From Kiritimatiellia bacterium (GTDB taxonomy: Bacteria > Verrucomicrobiota > Kiritimatiellia > RFP12 > UBA1067): a stretch of DNA of 5,951 bases. How positions within the stretch are numbered: position 1 is the stretch's first letter; every line of letters starts with the position of its first letter. The DNA lies in the NCBI GenBank assembly GCA_028701555.1, contig JAQVQN010000165.1, positions 1 through 5,951 on the forward strand, given 5' to 3'. A model generated the notes under the pieces. It had not been told where the DNA came from, did not search any database, and worked only from the letters and a program-made list of their open reading frames with translations. This document shows positions 1 through 5,440 of the stretch, piece by piece. The translations under genes were made by a program, and so were the position numbers.

Positions 1-649
1 GCATCCACTGGTTCTGGGTTGTTTCAAAGACCGCGATATAAAAGTCCTTGCTGACACTGATGGCTGATCCCGAGGCGGGTGTGACACTGCCGGCTCTGAC
101 ACGGCGCAGGACCATCTTCTGGTCTTTATAGGCGCTGTTGTTGGTGACGCCGGTCCAGATCAGAGATTCTATGCCAGCGACGAAGTTGGTTTCGACCGCG
201 CCGTAGGTTCCGGCATGCAGGTCATCCTCGTAAACATACTCGATCTGTCCGGCGGCGCCGGGTGACTGGGTCAGGTCGATGATCATATAGACCGCTGGCG
301 CTGTCGGCGTGATTGACACTTTGAACTGCGTCATGATCTCGCTGTTTGTATAAGCGGTCTTGGTGGGGTCGAACACTATGCGGCGCGCGCCTTCCGAAAC
401 GTTGTAGAGGTGCCCCGAGAAGGCGTTGGCGGGAATGTCCAGCGGCAGTTCGCCGTTAAAAGCCTGTATTTGGATGTCATAGGCGGTGTCGGGGTCGGCG
501 CTCAGAACGTAGTCGATATCCACCAGTCTGCTCCATGGCCAGCGTTGGCGTACTGTGGCCTGAGAGACCGAAGGTTCGACCGCCATGGCGTTAAGACAAA
601 CGATGCCGCACAGGCAACTTAAAACCGTTTTCAGTGTTACTTTATTCAT
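1..649 (-). CDS. Secreted SUMF1/FGE-like domain protein, N-terminal part (3' end cut by window edge)
   Basis: The first 216 residues are visible and the frame is still open at base 1. Residues 1-23 form a signal peptide (lysine near the start, hydrophobic core, AMA before VEP), so the product is exported. Residues about 32-48 (VRQRWPWSRLVDIDYVL) open a beta-rich N-terminal domain of about 120 residues. This segment is one I associate with Kiritimatiellota proteins that carry a C-terminal formylglycine-generating-enzyme-like domain. That domain seems to begin near residue 178 (KMVLRRVRAGSV) and continues with KDFYIAVFETTQNQW, matching the usual 'F.IG..EVT..QW' block. The usual G-T-F-x-M-G-S stretch is replaced by GSVTPASG. 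The catalytic cysteines would lie beyond the window, so sulfatase activation is not shown; many such proteins are non-catalytic or carbohydrate-linked. ATG 649 is preferred over in-frame ATG 655 because AGGA sits 7 nt before 649 but only 1 nt before 655. It lies 48 nt after the preceding gene, probably in the same operon. Confidence 0.75.
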   Translation of the reverse strand, partial: MNKVTLKTVLSCLCGIVCLNAMAVEPSVSQATVRQRWPWSRLVDIDYVLSADPDTAYDIQIQAFNGELPLDIPANAFSGHLYNVSEGARRIVFDPTKTAYTNSEIMTQFKVSITPTAPAVYMIIDLTQSPGAAGQIEYVYEDDLHAGTYGAVETNFVAGIESLIWTGVTNNSAYKDQKMVLRRVRAGSVTPASGSAISVSKDFYIAVFETTQNQWM

Positions 650-656
650 TCTCATT

Positions 657-660
657 TCCT
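657..660 (-). promoter_or_regulatory. Ribosome binding site that decides the start of the SUMF1-like gene
   Basis: The minus strand reads AAAAGGAA just before two in-frame ATG codons (655 and 649). AGGA is 7 nt from the ATG at 649 but only 1 nt from the ATG at 655, which favours 649. The choice changes the protein by only two residues (Met-Arg). Confidence 0.55.
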
Positions 661-671
661 TTTGCGAGTTG

Positions 672-677
672 ATTATA
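672..677 (-). promoter_or_regulatory. Possible internal -10 box before the SUMF1-like gene
   Basis: A perfect TATAAT lies on the minus strand in the short gap between the two secreted-protein genes. A start site about 7 nt downstream would leave a leader of roughly 15 nt carrying the AAAAGGAA ribosome site. The -35 position (TGAGAA at 17 bp) is poor, so this may be chance in an AT-rich gap. Confidence 0.25.
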
Positions 678-697
678 GTGTTTCGTTAAGTTCATTC

Positions 698-1405
698 TCA
701 GCGCAGGCTGACAATCGTGCCGCCTGGCAGATAGATCAGTGTGGCGTCCCATCCATCTTCTTCCAGGACTTCAGGGAAGGTGAGAGCCAGATTGAAGGTA
801 CCGAAGCCCCAGCCGCTGTTTTTCAGTTTCCAGCCGAAATAGCCTGCGGCGTCGGAGAGCGTGTTGGTCTGGGTGCTGCCGCCGACCTTAGCGATCACGA
901 TCTGGCTGTCCACGGCGCCGTAAGTCGCCGGATCCCATTCAGCGTCGTACGGGATCACCGCATTATCCGAGACTTTAGACCATTTGCGGTTGTCTGGCCC
1001 CGGATTTATGGTGGCGCTGCCGAATGAACCTTTGAGCATCGCCAGAGTCGCGGTTTTTGTTTCGATAACCGTTGATGTCCCATCACGGAACGAAAGTGTC
1101 AGTGAATAGACGTCTTCGGTTTGTGGCACAGCAGAGTCAAACGTGCGCCACAGGTACCCGGATGTGTCCGGGGAGAAGTTCGTGTTGAAGGAGCTGTTCA
1201 TGCCGCTAATGGACAGTTCGGCTGTTGCCGCACCTGCCGGCCATTCCCAGTTGATGGGCACCTCGTTGGTGTAGACCACTGACCAGTGTCGGTTAAGGTG
1301 GGGGGCGAAGAAGATTTTGGCCGGTTCCGAAAAGGCTCCGGTGCCTCCCGCTCCCGTCAGGGTTGCCGCTGCCAGCAAAGCCCCGGCTGCGCTTTTTTTT
1401 GTCAT
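698..1405 (-). CDS. Secreted protein with two tandem copies of an unrecognised beta-rich module
   Basis: The product is 235 residues if translated from ATG 1405. I do not recognise the family. The first 24 or so residues look like a signal peptide: MTKK, then an alanine/leucine-rich core, then TGAGGTGA before FSEP. The mature part holds two related copies, about 36-126 and 137-235. Both have NR(H/K)WS.V, a V-I-containing strand ending in W, a glycine-tyrosine followed by W, a LTLSF/LALTF strand, and a closing ATL segment. This looks like two small beta-sandwich domains, perhaps for binding or surface structure; no catalytic motif is evident. AAAGGAG 9 nt upstream of the ATG supports an independent start. 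The frame is, however, also open upstream into the FecR-type gene, so a fused product is formally possible. It is followed by the SUMF1-like secreted protein and is probably co-expressed with it. An A8 run lies right after the start codon. Confidence 0.7.
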   Translation of the reverse strand: MTKKSAAGALLAAATLTGAGGTGAFSEPAKIFFAPHLNRHWSVVYTNEVPINWEWPAGAATAELSISGMNSSFNTNFSPDTSGYLWRTFDSAVPQTEDVYSLTLSFRDGTSTVIETKTATLAMLKGSFGSATINPGPDNRKWSKVSDNAVIPYDAEWDPATYGAVDSQIVIAKVGGSTQTNTLSDAAGYFGWKLKNSGWGFGTFNLALTFPEVLEEDGWDATLIYLPGGTIVSLR

Positions 1406-2491
1406 TTCTGTTTTCTCCTTTACGGGCCAACCTCTGTTTGACCCGGTTGTGTTGACGCGAGCCTGCGGGCGCGCCCACGCTTTCTTAGTGAAAGGTATGC
1501 GCTGGGAATCAGCATACATTTTTGCGATCCTTTGACTCTTGAGCCAGGCTTCCTCGGGCAAATAACGTTCCGCCCACAACTCAGATATCATGGCGGCGTT
1601 TCTCAAAGCCTGCGCGGGTGAACGCGATATTTCCGTGACGTTGACATCCGCGAGCAAGCTTTCGGCCTCAGGCCAGTCCGCCGCGATTTTGACGGCGTGT
1701 TTGCCGCGTTTGGCCCGCACCCCCTCGCCGGTGCGGCAGATGTCCACCGGTTCGCCGCAGGCTTCAACCACCTGCACTTCACCCTTGAAAACAAAGGCTA
1801 CAGAGCCATTCTCGTCCACCGAGGCACCGAAGACCGTGCCTATGTCCCACATCTCAAGGTCTGGGGTGTGCAGCGTAAAGCCGCTGGCAGGCTTAGGCAC
1901 CTCGGCGACCAAGCGTCCTGAGTTAAGACGCGTTTCCATCGGGCTTATGATTTTCATTTCCAGCGGGCCCAGCAGAGTCATCTCAACTCCAGAATTGAGG
2001 CGCAGGGTGACTTGGCCTTGGCGCAGGCGCAAGGTTCCCGGCATACTGTCGGGCAATTCAAGGTCGCGCACGTCAATTTGCCTGATGACTTGAGCCGGCG
2101 CACCCGCAGCCACTGACACAGGCTCCAGTGTAAGGTCAGTTAGAGAAGCCAGCCATAATGCTGCTACGGTGCCTGTTACAAACAGAGCCGCTGCGGTTGC
2201 GGCACCATGCTCACGGCAAAAATTTATAAAACGCGCTGCGGGAGCGCGAAGGCATGGCTGGCAAGGAGGTTGCCGCAACATTTGATGACGGCAGTTACTG
2301 GAAACAAACGCTTCAGGGCAGTCAGAAATTGCTGTAAGTGCGGCATGTACGTCGCATTGGGCGATATAGTCTTCCAGCAGTTCCGGATGTTGGCGCATCA
2401 AAAGCCGAAAACTTGTCAATTGCCCTTTATCAGCCTTGTCATCCAAGACCGCGCAGACCAAGTTGTCAAATCCCGCAGGAGGTAGCTTCAT
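698..2491 (-). CDS. Membrane-anchored FecR-type anti-sigma factor; frame runs on without stop into the next gene
   Basis: The open frame encodes 597 residues from ATG 2491, but the anti-sigma factor proper is probably residues 1 to about 315-362. Residues 8-55 (FDNLVCAVLDDKADKGQL...HPELLEDYIAQCDVHAAL) match the short helical N-terminus of PVC anti-sigma/FecR proteins and would face the cytoplasm. One membrane helix covers about 97-117. The outer part, about 155-245, fits a FecR domain: G-V-E-M-T-L-L-G, L-N-S-G-R-L-V-A-E-V, F-T-L-H-T-P, D-I-G-T-V-F-G and F-K-G-E-V-Q-V. A basic tail of about 48 residues then leads straight into the MTKK start of the secreted protein (residue 363). In FecI/FecR pairs the inner part binds the sigma factor and the outer part senses a signal. 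Its ATG overlaps the sigma gene stop, so the two are probably translationally coupled. An upstream in-frame ATG at 2524 is less likely. A signal peptide after a periplasmic domain makes little topological sense, so I favour two proteins or a frameshift over a true fusion. Confidence 0.75.
   Translation of the reverse strand: MKLPPAGFDNLVCAVLDDKADKGQLTSFRLLMRQHPELLEDYIAQCDVHAALTAISDCPEAFVSSNCRHQMLRQPPCQPCLRAPAARFINFCREHGAATAAALFVTGTVAALWLASLTDLTLEPVSVAAGAPAQVIRQIDVRDLELPDSMPGTLRLRQGQVTLRLNSGVEMTLLGPLEMKIISPMETRLNSGRLVAEVPKPASGFTLHTPDLEMWDIGTVFGASVDENGSVAFVFKGEVQVVEACGEPVDICRTGEGVRAKRGKHAVKIAADWPEAESLLADVNVTEISRSPAQALRNAAMISELWAERYLPEEAWLKSQRIAKMYADSQRIPFTKKAWARPQARVNTTGSNRGWPVKEKTEMTKKSAAGALLAAATLTGAGGTGAFSEPAKIFFAPHLNRHWSVVYTNEVPINWEWPAGAATAELSISGMNSSFNTNFSPDTSGYLWRTFDSAVPQTEDVYSLTLSFRDGTSTVIETKTATLAMLKGSFGSATINPGPDNRKWSKVSDNAVIPYDAEWDPATYGAVDSQIVIAKVGGSTQTNTLSDAAGYFGWKLKNSGWGFGTFNLALTFPEVLEEDGWDATLIYLPGGTIVSLR
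1415..1421 (-). promoter_or_regulatory. Strong ribosome binding site inside the long open frame
   Basis: AAAGGAG on the minus strand stands 9 nt before ATG 1405. Its first two A residues are also the end of a TAA (1420-1422) in another frame, the usual stop/Shine-Dalgarno layout of adjacent operon genes. It is the main evidence that the secreted protein has its own translation start. Confidence 0.7.
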
Positions 2492-3027
2492 GAAGCCTCC
2501 TTTGCGAGTGTGGCTTTGACGCATTCCGCCAATACTTTGCGGATGCGGTAAAGCAGCGAGACCACGGCAGATTGAGAGCAGGCGAATCTTTCAGATAGCT
2601 GCTGTATTGAAAGCCGCTCGAAATATTTGGTGGTTATCAGAGCCTGTTGGTCAGAAGCGAGTTTTTTTAGGCAACTGTTTAGGGCATCGAGACGTCGGTT
2701 TGACTTTTCAGGGCGTTCCGCAAGCGTGGCCGAAAGTCTCTCGAAGACCTCGTCGTCGAAAACCAGGCGGTCGCGGCTCTGCTTCTTGCGGTAGGTTAGA
2801 ACTTGGTAATGCGCAAGCGTTTTTGCCCAGGCTAGGAACGGGGTGCCTTCACGGTAATGCGATGCGTCTTTGATGATAGTCAGGTTTGTGTCCTGCAGGA
2901 TGTCGCGGGCGTCGGCGCTGCCGCCAACCAGAAGCATGATATAGGATAATAGCGGAAACTGCGCGTCCGTCAACTGGCGGACGAAGGCAGGCTTGATGGC
3001 AGCGTCGATTGTGTTTTCCGTTCCCAT
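2488..3027 (-). CDS. ECF-like RNA polymerase sigma factor (Rhodopirellula/Verrucomicrobium-type family)
   Basis: The product is 179 residues, the usual size of a two-domain extracytoplasmic-function sigma factor. Region 2 spans about 14-95: SADARDILQDTNLTIIKDASHYREG... is the core-binding helix, and FLAWAKTLAHYQVLTYRKKQSRDRLVF covers regions 2.3-2.4 and the linker typical of PVC sigma factors (the TIGR02989 type, from memory). Region 4 spans about 115-172 with the helix-turn-helix LSIQQLSERFACSQSAVVSLLYRIRKVL, expected to read the -35 element. The start is bounded by an in-frame TGA 30 nt upstream with no ATG, GTG or TTG between, so ATG 3027 is the only reasonable start. No Shine-Dalgarno precedes it, and a TATACT lies 8 nt away, so the mRNA may be leaderless. 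The gene heads the operon and overlaps the FecR-type partner that probably controls it. Its regulon cannot be read from this window. Confidence 0.88.
   Translation of the reverse strand: MGTENTIDAAIKPAFVRQLTDAQFPLLSYIMLLVGGSADARDILQDTNLTIIKDASHYREGTPFLAWAKTLAHYQVLTYRKKQSRDRLVFDDEVFERLSATLAERPEKSNRRLDALNSCLKKLASDQQALITTKYFERLSIQQLSERFACSQSAVVSLLYRIRKVLAECVKATLAKEAS
2496..2503 (-). promoter_or_regulatory. Ribosome binding site and ATGA overlap coupling sigma and anti-sigma genes
   Basis: AAAGGAGG on the minus strand lies 4 nt before ATG 2491, within the last codons of the sigma gene. The start shares bases with the sigma stop TGA (2488-2490) as ATGA. This selects ATG 2491 over the in-frame ATG at 2524 and suggests translational coupling that would keep the two partners in proportion. 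Confidence 0.75.
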
Positions 3028-3035
3028 ACTCTGGT

Positions 3036-3041
3036 AGTATA
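3036..3041 (-). promoter_or_regulatory. Possible -10 element of the sigma/anti-sigma operon
   Basis: TATACT (5/6 match to TATAAT) on the minus strand ends 8 nt before the sigma-gene ATG, so transcription would begin at or within a base or two of the start codon. No good -35 is seen at 16-18 bp. TGTGAC (3054-3059) lies 12 bp upstream and could instead belong to an alternative-sigma, possibly autoregulated, promoter. Position just after the fusA terminator fits an operon promoter. Confidence 0.35.
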
Positions 3042-3065
3042 GGGCGGAGAGGCGTCACATATAGC

Positions 3066-3095
3066 AAAAAAATGCCCTTGAGGGGGCATTTTTTT
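3066..3095 (-). terminator. Intrinsic terminator downstream of fusA (symmetrical)
   Basis: A perfect 12-bp inverted repeat (seven A/T pairs plus ATGCCC/GGGCAT-type pairs, arms 3066-3077 and 3084-3095) encloses a 6-nt loop. It starts 38 nt beyond the fusA stop. Read on the minus strand the hairpin ends in seven Ts, as a Rho-independent terminator should; the same holds on the plus strand, so it could act both ways. It separates fusA from the sigma operon, which must then have its own promoter. Confidence 0.85.
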
Positions 3096-3133
3096 GTAGG
3101 TAACAATTAAGGGCAGCTCTCAGATCCGGCTGA

Positions 3134-5218
3134 TCAATGCACTTTACCCTCTTTTTTGCGCTTCTCGATGATCTGCTCGGATAGTTCGAAGGGTACGCCC
3201 TCGTAGCGTTCAAAGGTCATAGTGAAGGTGCCGCGCCCCTGCGTGACGGTGCGGATGGCGTTGGAGTAGCCGAACATCTCGCCCAGCGGCACGAAGCCCC
3301 TGACCAATTTGGCTCCGCCCTTCTCGTCCATGCCCTCCACGCGTCCGCGGCGCGAGCAAATCGAGCCGGTCGCGGTGCCCATATACTCTTCAGGGACCGA
3401 GACCTCGACGCTCATGACCGGTTCCAGCAATTGCGGGTTGCCTTTCATGAAAAGATTCTTGAAGCACTGGCGAGCGCACTCGATAAAGGCGAACTCGTTG
3501 GAGTCAACCTCGTGATACGAACCAAAATGCACGGTGACCTTGACGTCCACGACCGGGAAACCACCGCAAGGCCCGCTTTCCATGGCCTTGATGACACCTT
3601 TCTCCACAGCGGGTATGTACTCGTTGGGGATCACGCCGCCTTTGACCTCGTTGACAAAAGCGAAGCCGCGTCCGGGCTCCTGAGGCTCGATCTTCAGGCA
3701 GACATGCGCGTACTGTCCACGACCACCGGATTGCTTGACATGCTTGTATTCGCCGTCGACCATGTGCCTGATGGTTTCGCGGTAGGCGACCTCGGGCTTG
3801 CCGACCTCGCACTCGACACCGAACTCGCGGCGCAACCGATCAACGATGATTTCCAGATGCAACTCGCCCATGCCGGAGATGATCGTTTCGCCGGTCTCCT
3901 GATCGTAACGCACCACGAAAGTTGGATCTTCCTGTGCCAACGAATGTAGCGAGGTGCCGAGCTTTTCGTTGTCGTTACGCGACGCCGGGCGGATGGCGAT
4001 AGAGATAACCGGAGAAGGGAACTCTATGGATTCCAGCACGATCGGATTCTGCGGGTCACAGATGGTGTCGCCGGTGCGGGTTTTGGTCAGGCCGACCACG
4101 GCAACAATATCACCGGCGTAGGCCTCTTCCAGAGCCTCCTGCCGGTTGGCATGCATGCGGAAAAGGCGTCCGATGCGCGCATCTTGCTCCAAGGTGCTGT
4201 TGTAAATAGGAGCACCGACTTTCAGGGTGCCGGAGTAAATGCGCACAAAGGTGATTTTACCCATGTGCTTATCGGACATAATTTTAAAGGCCAGTCCTGC
4301 GAGCGGCTGACTATCGTCAGGCTTGCGCACCATCTCAGGATTGTCGGCGGAGCGCACCTCGCCTATGTCGAGCGGGGAAGGCAGATAGTCGATAACACCG
4401 TCAAGCAGCGGCTGTACGCCTTTGTTTTTAAAGGCCGTGCCGCAGTAGGCAGGCACCAAGGTGCGCGAGATAGTGCCTTTGCGTATGCCGCGTTTGATCT
4501 CATCTTCAGTTAGGGAGCCGTGCTCGAAGTATTTTTCCATCAGGGCTTCGTCTTGCTCGGCGGCCTTTTCCATCATCTCGACACGCAGGCGTTCGCATTC
4601 CTCACGCAGCTCCTCCGGGATCTCACTTTCTATGACCTTAATGCCCTTTGAGGCCTCATCGAAAGTTAGCGCCTTCATCTTAAGCAGGTCTACCACGCCG
4701 CGGAAGTTTTCGCCCGCACCGATGGGGTAAACCATGATGACCGGGTTGCCGCCGAGAGTATCACGGATCTCGTCAATGACGGAGAAGAAATTGGCGCCGA
4801 TGCGATCCATCTTGTTGATCATGCAAAGTTTTGGAACTGCATACTTCTCGCTCTGACGCCAGACCTGTTCCGTCTGGGGCTGAACGCCGCCGACCGCGCA
4901 GAACAGCGCGACCGCGCCGTCAAGCACACGTAGCGAGCGCTCCACCTCAGCGGTGAAGTCAACATGTCCGGGGGTGTCGATCAGGCTGATCTGGTGTTCG
5001 CGCCAGGCGACGGCTGTTGCAGCCGAGGTTATGGTTATGCCGCGCTCCTGCTCCTGGACCATGTAGTCCATGGTAGCGCCGCCTTCATGCACCTCGCCGA
5101 TTTTGTAGTTCTTGCCGGAGTAGAAAAGAATACGCTCGCTGCAGGTGGTTTTGCCGGCATCGATGTGGGCCATGATGCCGATGTTACGGATTCGGTTCAA
5201 CGGTATTGTTCTGGGCAT
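3134..5218 (-). CDS. fusA: Elongation factor G (EF-G), ribosomal translocase GTPase
   Basis: EF-G uses GTP hydrolysis to move tRNA and mRNA through the ribosome and, with the recycling factor, to split post-termination ribosomes; it is cytoplasmic. The 694-residue length is normal. GTPase motifs are intact: G1 AHIDAGKTT (17-25), switch I RGITI (59-63), G3 DTPGH (81-85), G4 NKMD (135-138), and a G5-like CGTAFKNKG before the YLPSPLD that ends the G domain. Domain II follows (DKHMGKITFVRIYSG), then domain III (GMGELHLEI). Domain IV carries GGRGQYAHV and the tip loop SYHEVDSNE, with the histidine expected for translocation. Domain V has SRRGRVEGM and PLGEMFGYS. After the P-loop it reads C-S where most EF-Gs have T-T or V-T. 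AGGAG lies 9 nt before the ATG. It stands without rpsL, rpsG or tuf within the window, so it is either a relocated main EF-G or one of several paralogues; all motifs suggest a working translocase. Confidence 0.97.
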   Translation of the reverse strand: MPRTIPLNRIRNIGIMAHIDAGKTTCSERILFYSGKNYKIGEVHEGGATMDYMVQEQERGITITSAATAVAWREHQISLIDTPGHVDFTAEVERSLRVLDGAVALFCAVGGVQPQTEQVWRQSEKYAVPKLCMINKMDRIGANFFSVIDEIRDTLGGNPVIMVYPIGAGENFRGVVDLLKMKALTFDEASKGIKVIESEIPEELREECERLRVEMMEKAAEQDEALMEKYFEHGSLTEDEIKRGIRKGTISRTLVPAYCGTAFKNKGVQPLLDGVIDYLPSPLDIGEVRSADNPEMVRKPDDSQPLAGLAFKIMSDKHMGKITFVRIYSGTLKVGAPIYNSTLEQDARIGRLFRMHANRQEALEEAYAGDIVAVVGLTKTRTGDTICDPQNPIVLESIEFPSPVISIAIRPASRNDNEKLGTSLHSLAQEDPTFVVRYDQETGETIISGMGELHLEIIVDRLRREFGVECEVGKPEVAYRETIRHMVDGEYKHVKQSGGRGQYAHVCLKIEPQEPGRGFAFVNEVKGGVIPNEYIPAVEKGVIKAMESGPCGGFPVVDVKVTVHFGSYHEVDSNEFAFIECARQCFKNLFMKGNPQLLEPVMSVEVSVPEEYMGTATGSICSRRGRVEGMDEKGGAKLVRGFVPLGEMFGYSNAIRTVTQGRGTFTMTFERYEGVPFELSEQIIEKRKKEGKVH

Positions 5219-5227
5219 TGCTATTCA

Positions 5228-5232
5228 CTCCT
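5228..5232 (-). promoter_or_regulatory. Ribosome binding site of fusA
   Basis: AGGAG on the minus strand is spaced 9 nt from ATG 5218. The encoded MPRTIPLNRIRNIGIMAHIDAGKTT is the normal EF-G N-terminus, which confirms this start. Confidence 0.7.
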
Positions 5233-5312
5233 AAGCGGTGTCTTTGCCGTCATGTGATCAAGTCAAACTTAACTCCGACATTTCACACAAGCCGCAGGTG
5301 CCGTAAACGGCG

Positions 5313-5338
5313 TTGCCAAATGGCCTAACGGGTGGCAA
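5313..5338. repeat. Short inverted repeat in the fusA leader
   Basis: TTGCCA (5313-5318) and TGGCAA (5333-5338) are perfect 6-bp complements 14 nt apart, with a second GCCG/CGGC palindrome directly beside them (5300-5311). It could be an operator or a leader hairpin; the arms are short enough to be chance. Confidence 0.35.
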
Positions 5339-5440
5339 ATAAACAACCATTTTTTACTTTTTTACGGTTTGATTCAAGCGCAAACGTATTAAAAGCAAAG
5401 TTTTATTTTTCATGATCTTTTTTGCCGACCCCCCGGGAAC

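Larger units (their letters stand above)
5219..5440 (-). other. Non-coding spacer between crcB and fusA, presumed fusA leader
   Basis: No gene is supported in these 222 bases. The part next to crcB (about 5341-5440) is AT-rich with A and T tracts. The part nearer fusA holds two small inverted repeats, TTGCCA/TGGCAA (5313-5338) and GCCG/CGGC (5300-5311), which could form hairpins in a fusA leader RNA. No clear GC hairpin plus T-run follows crcB, so read-through into fusA is possible. I saw no convincing sigma-70 promoter; TTGAAT near 5370 has only a weak AAAAAT partner. Confidence 0.5.

Noticed and set aside
645..694. 17-codon open frame (ATG at 694 to TAA) in the gap before the SUMF1-like gene
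   Set aside because: It has no ribosome site and no recognisable content; frames this short arise by chance.
410..1027. Plus-strand open frames at 410-622 and 662-1027
   Set aside because: Both lie antisense to genes with clear signal peptides and domains, have no ribosome site worth noting, and encode sequences with no family features.
1603..1794. 63-residue minus-strand frame inside the FecR-type gene
   Set aside because: It overlaps the FecR domain, which is well supported in the main frame, and has no ribosome site or family feature.
2492..2524. Longer start for the anti-sigma gene at ATG 2524
   Set aside because: It would overlap the sigma gene by 37 nt and lacks a ribosome site, whereas ATG 2491 has AAAGGAGG and an ATGA overlap.
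3431..3949. 172-residue plus-strand open frame inside fusA (and others at 4151-4513, 4461-4730, 4964-5257)
   Set aside because: They mirror the codon structure of a fully conserved EF-G gene on the other strand; such long antisense frames are common in GC-rich genes.
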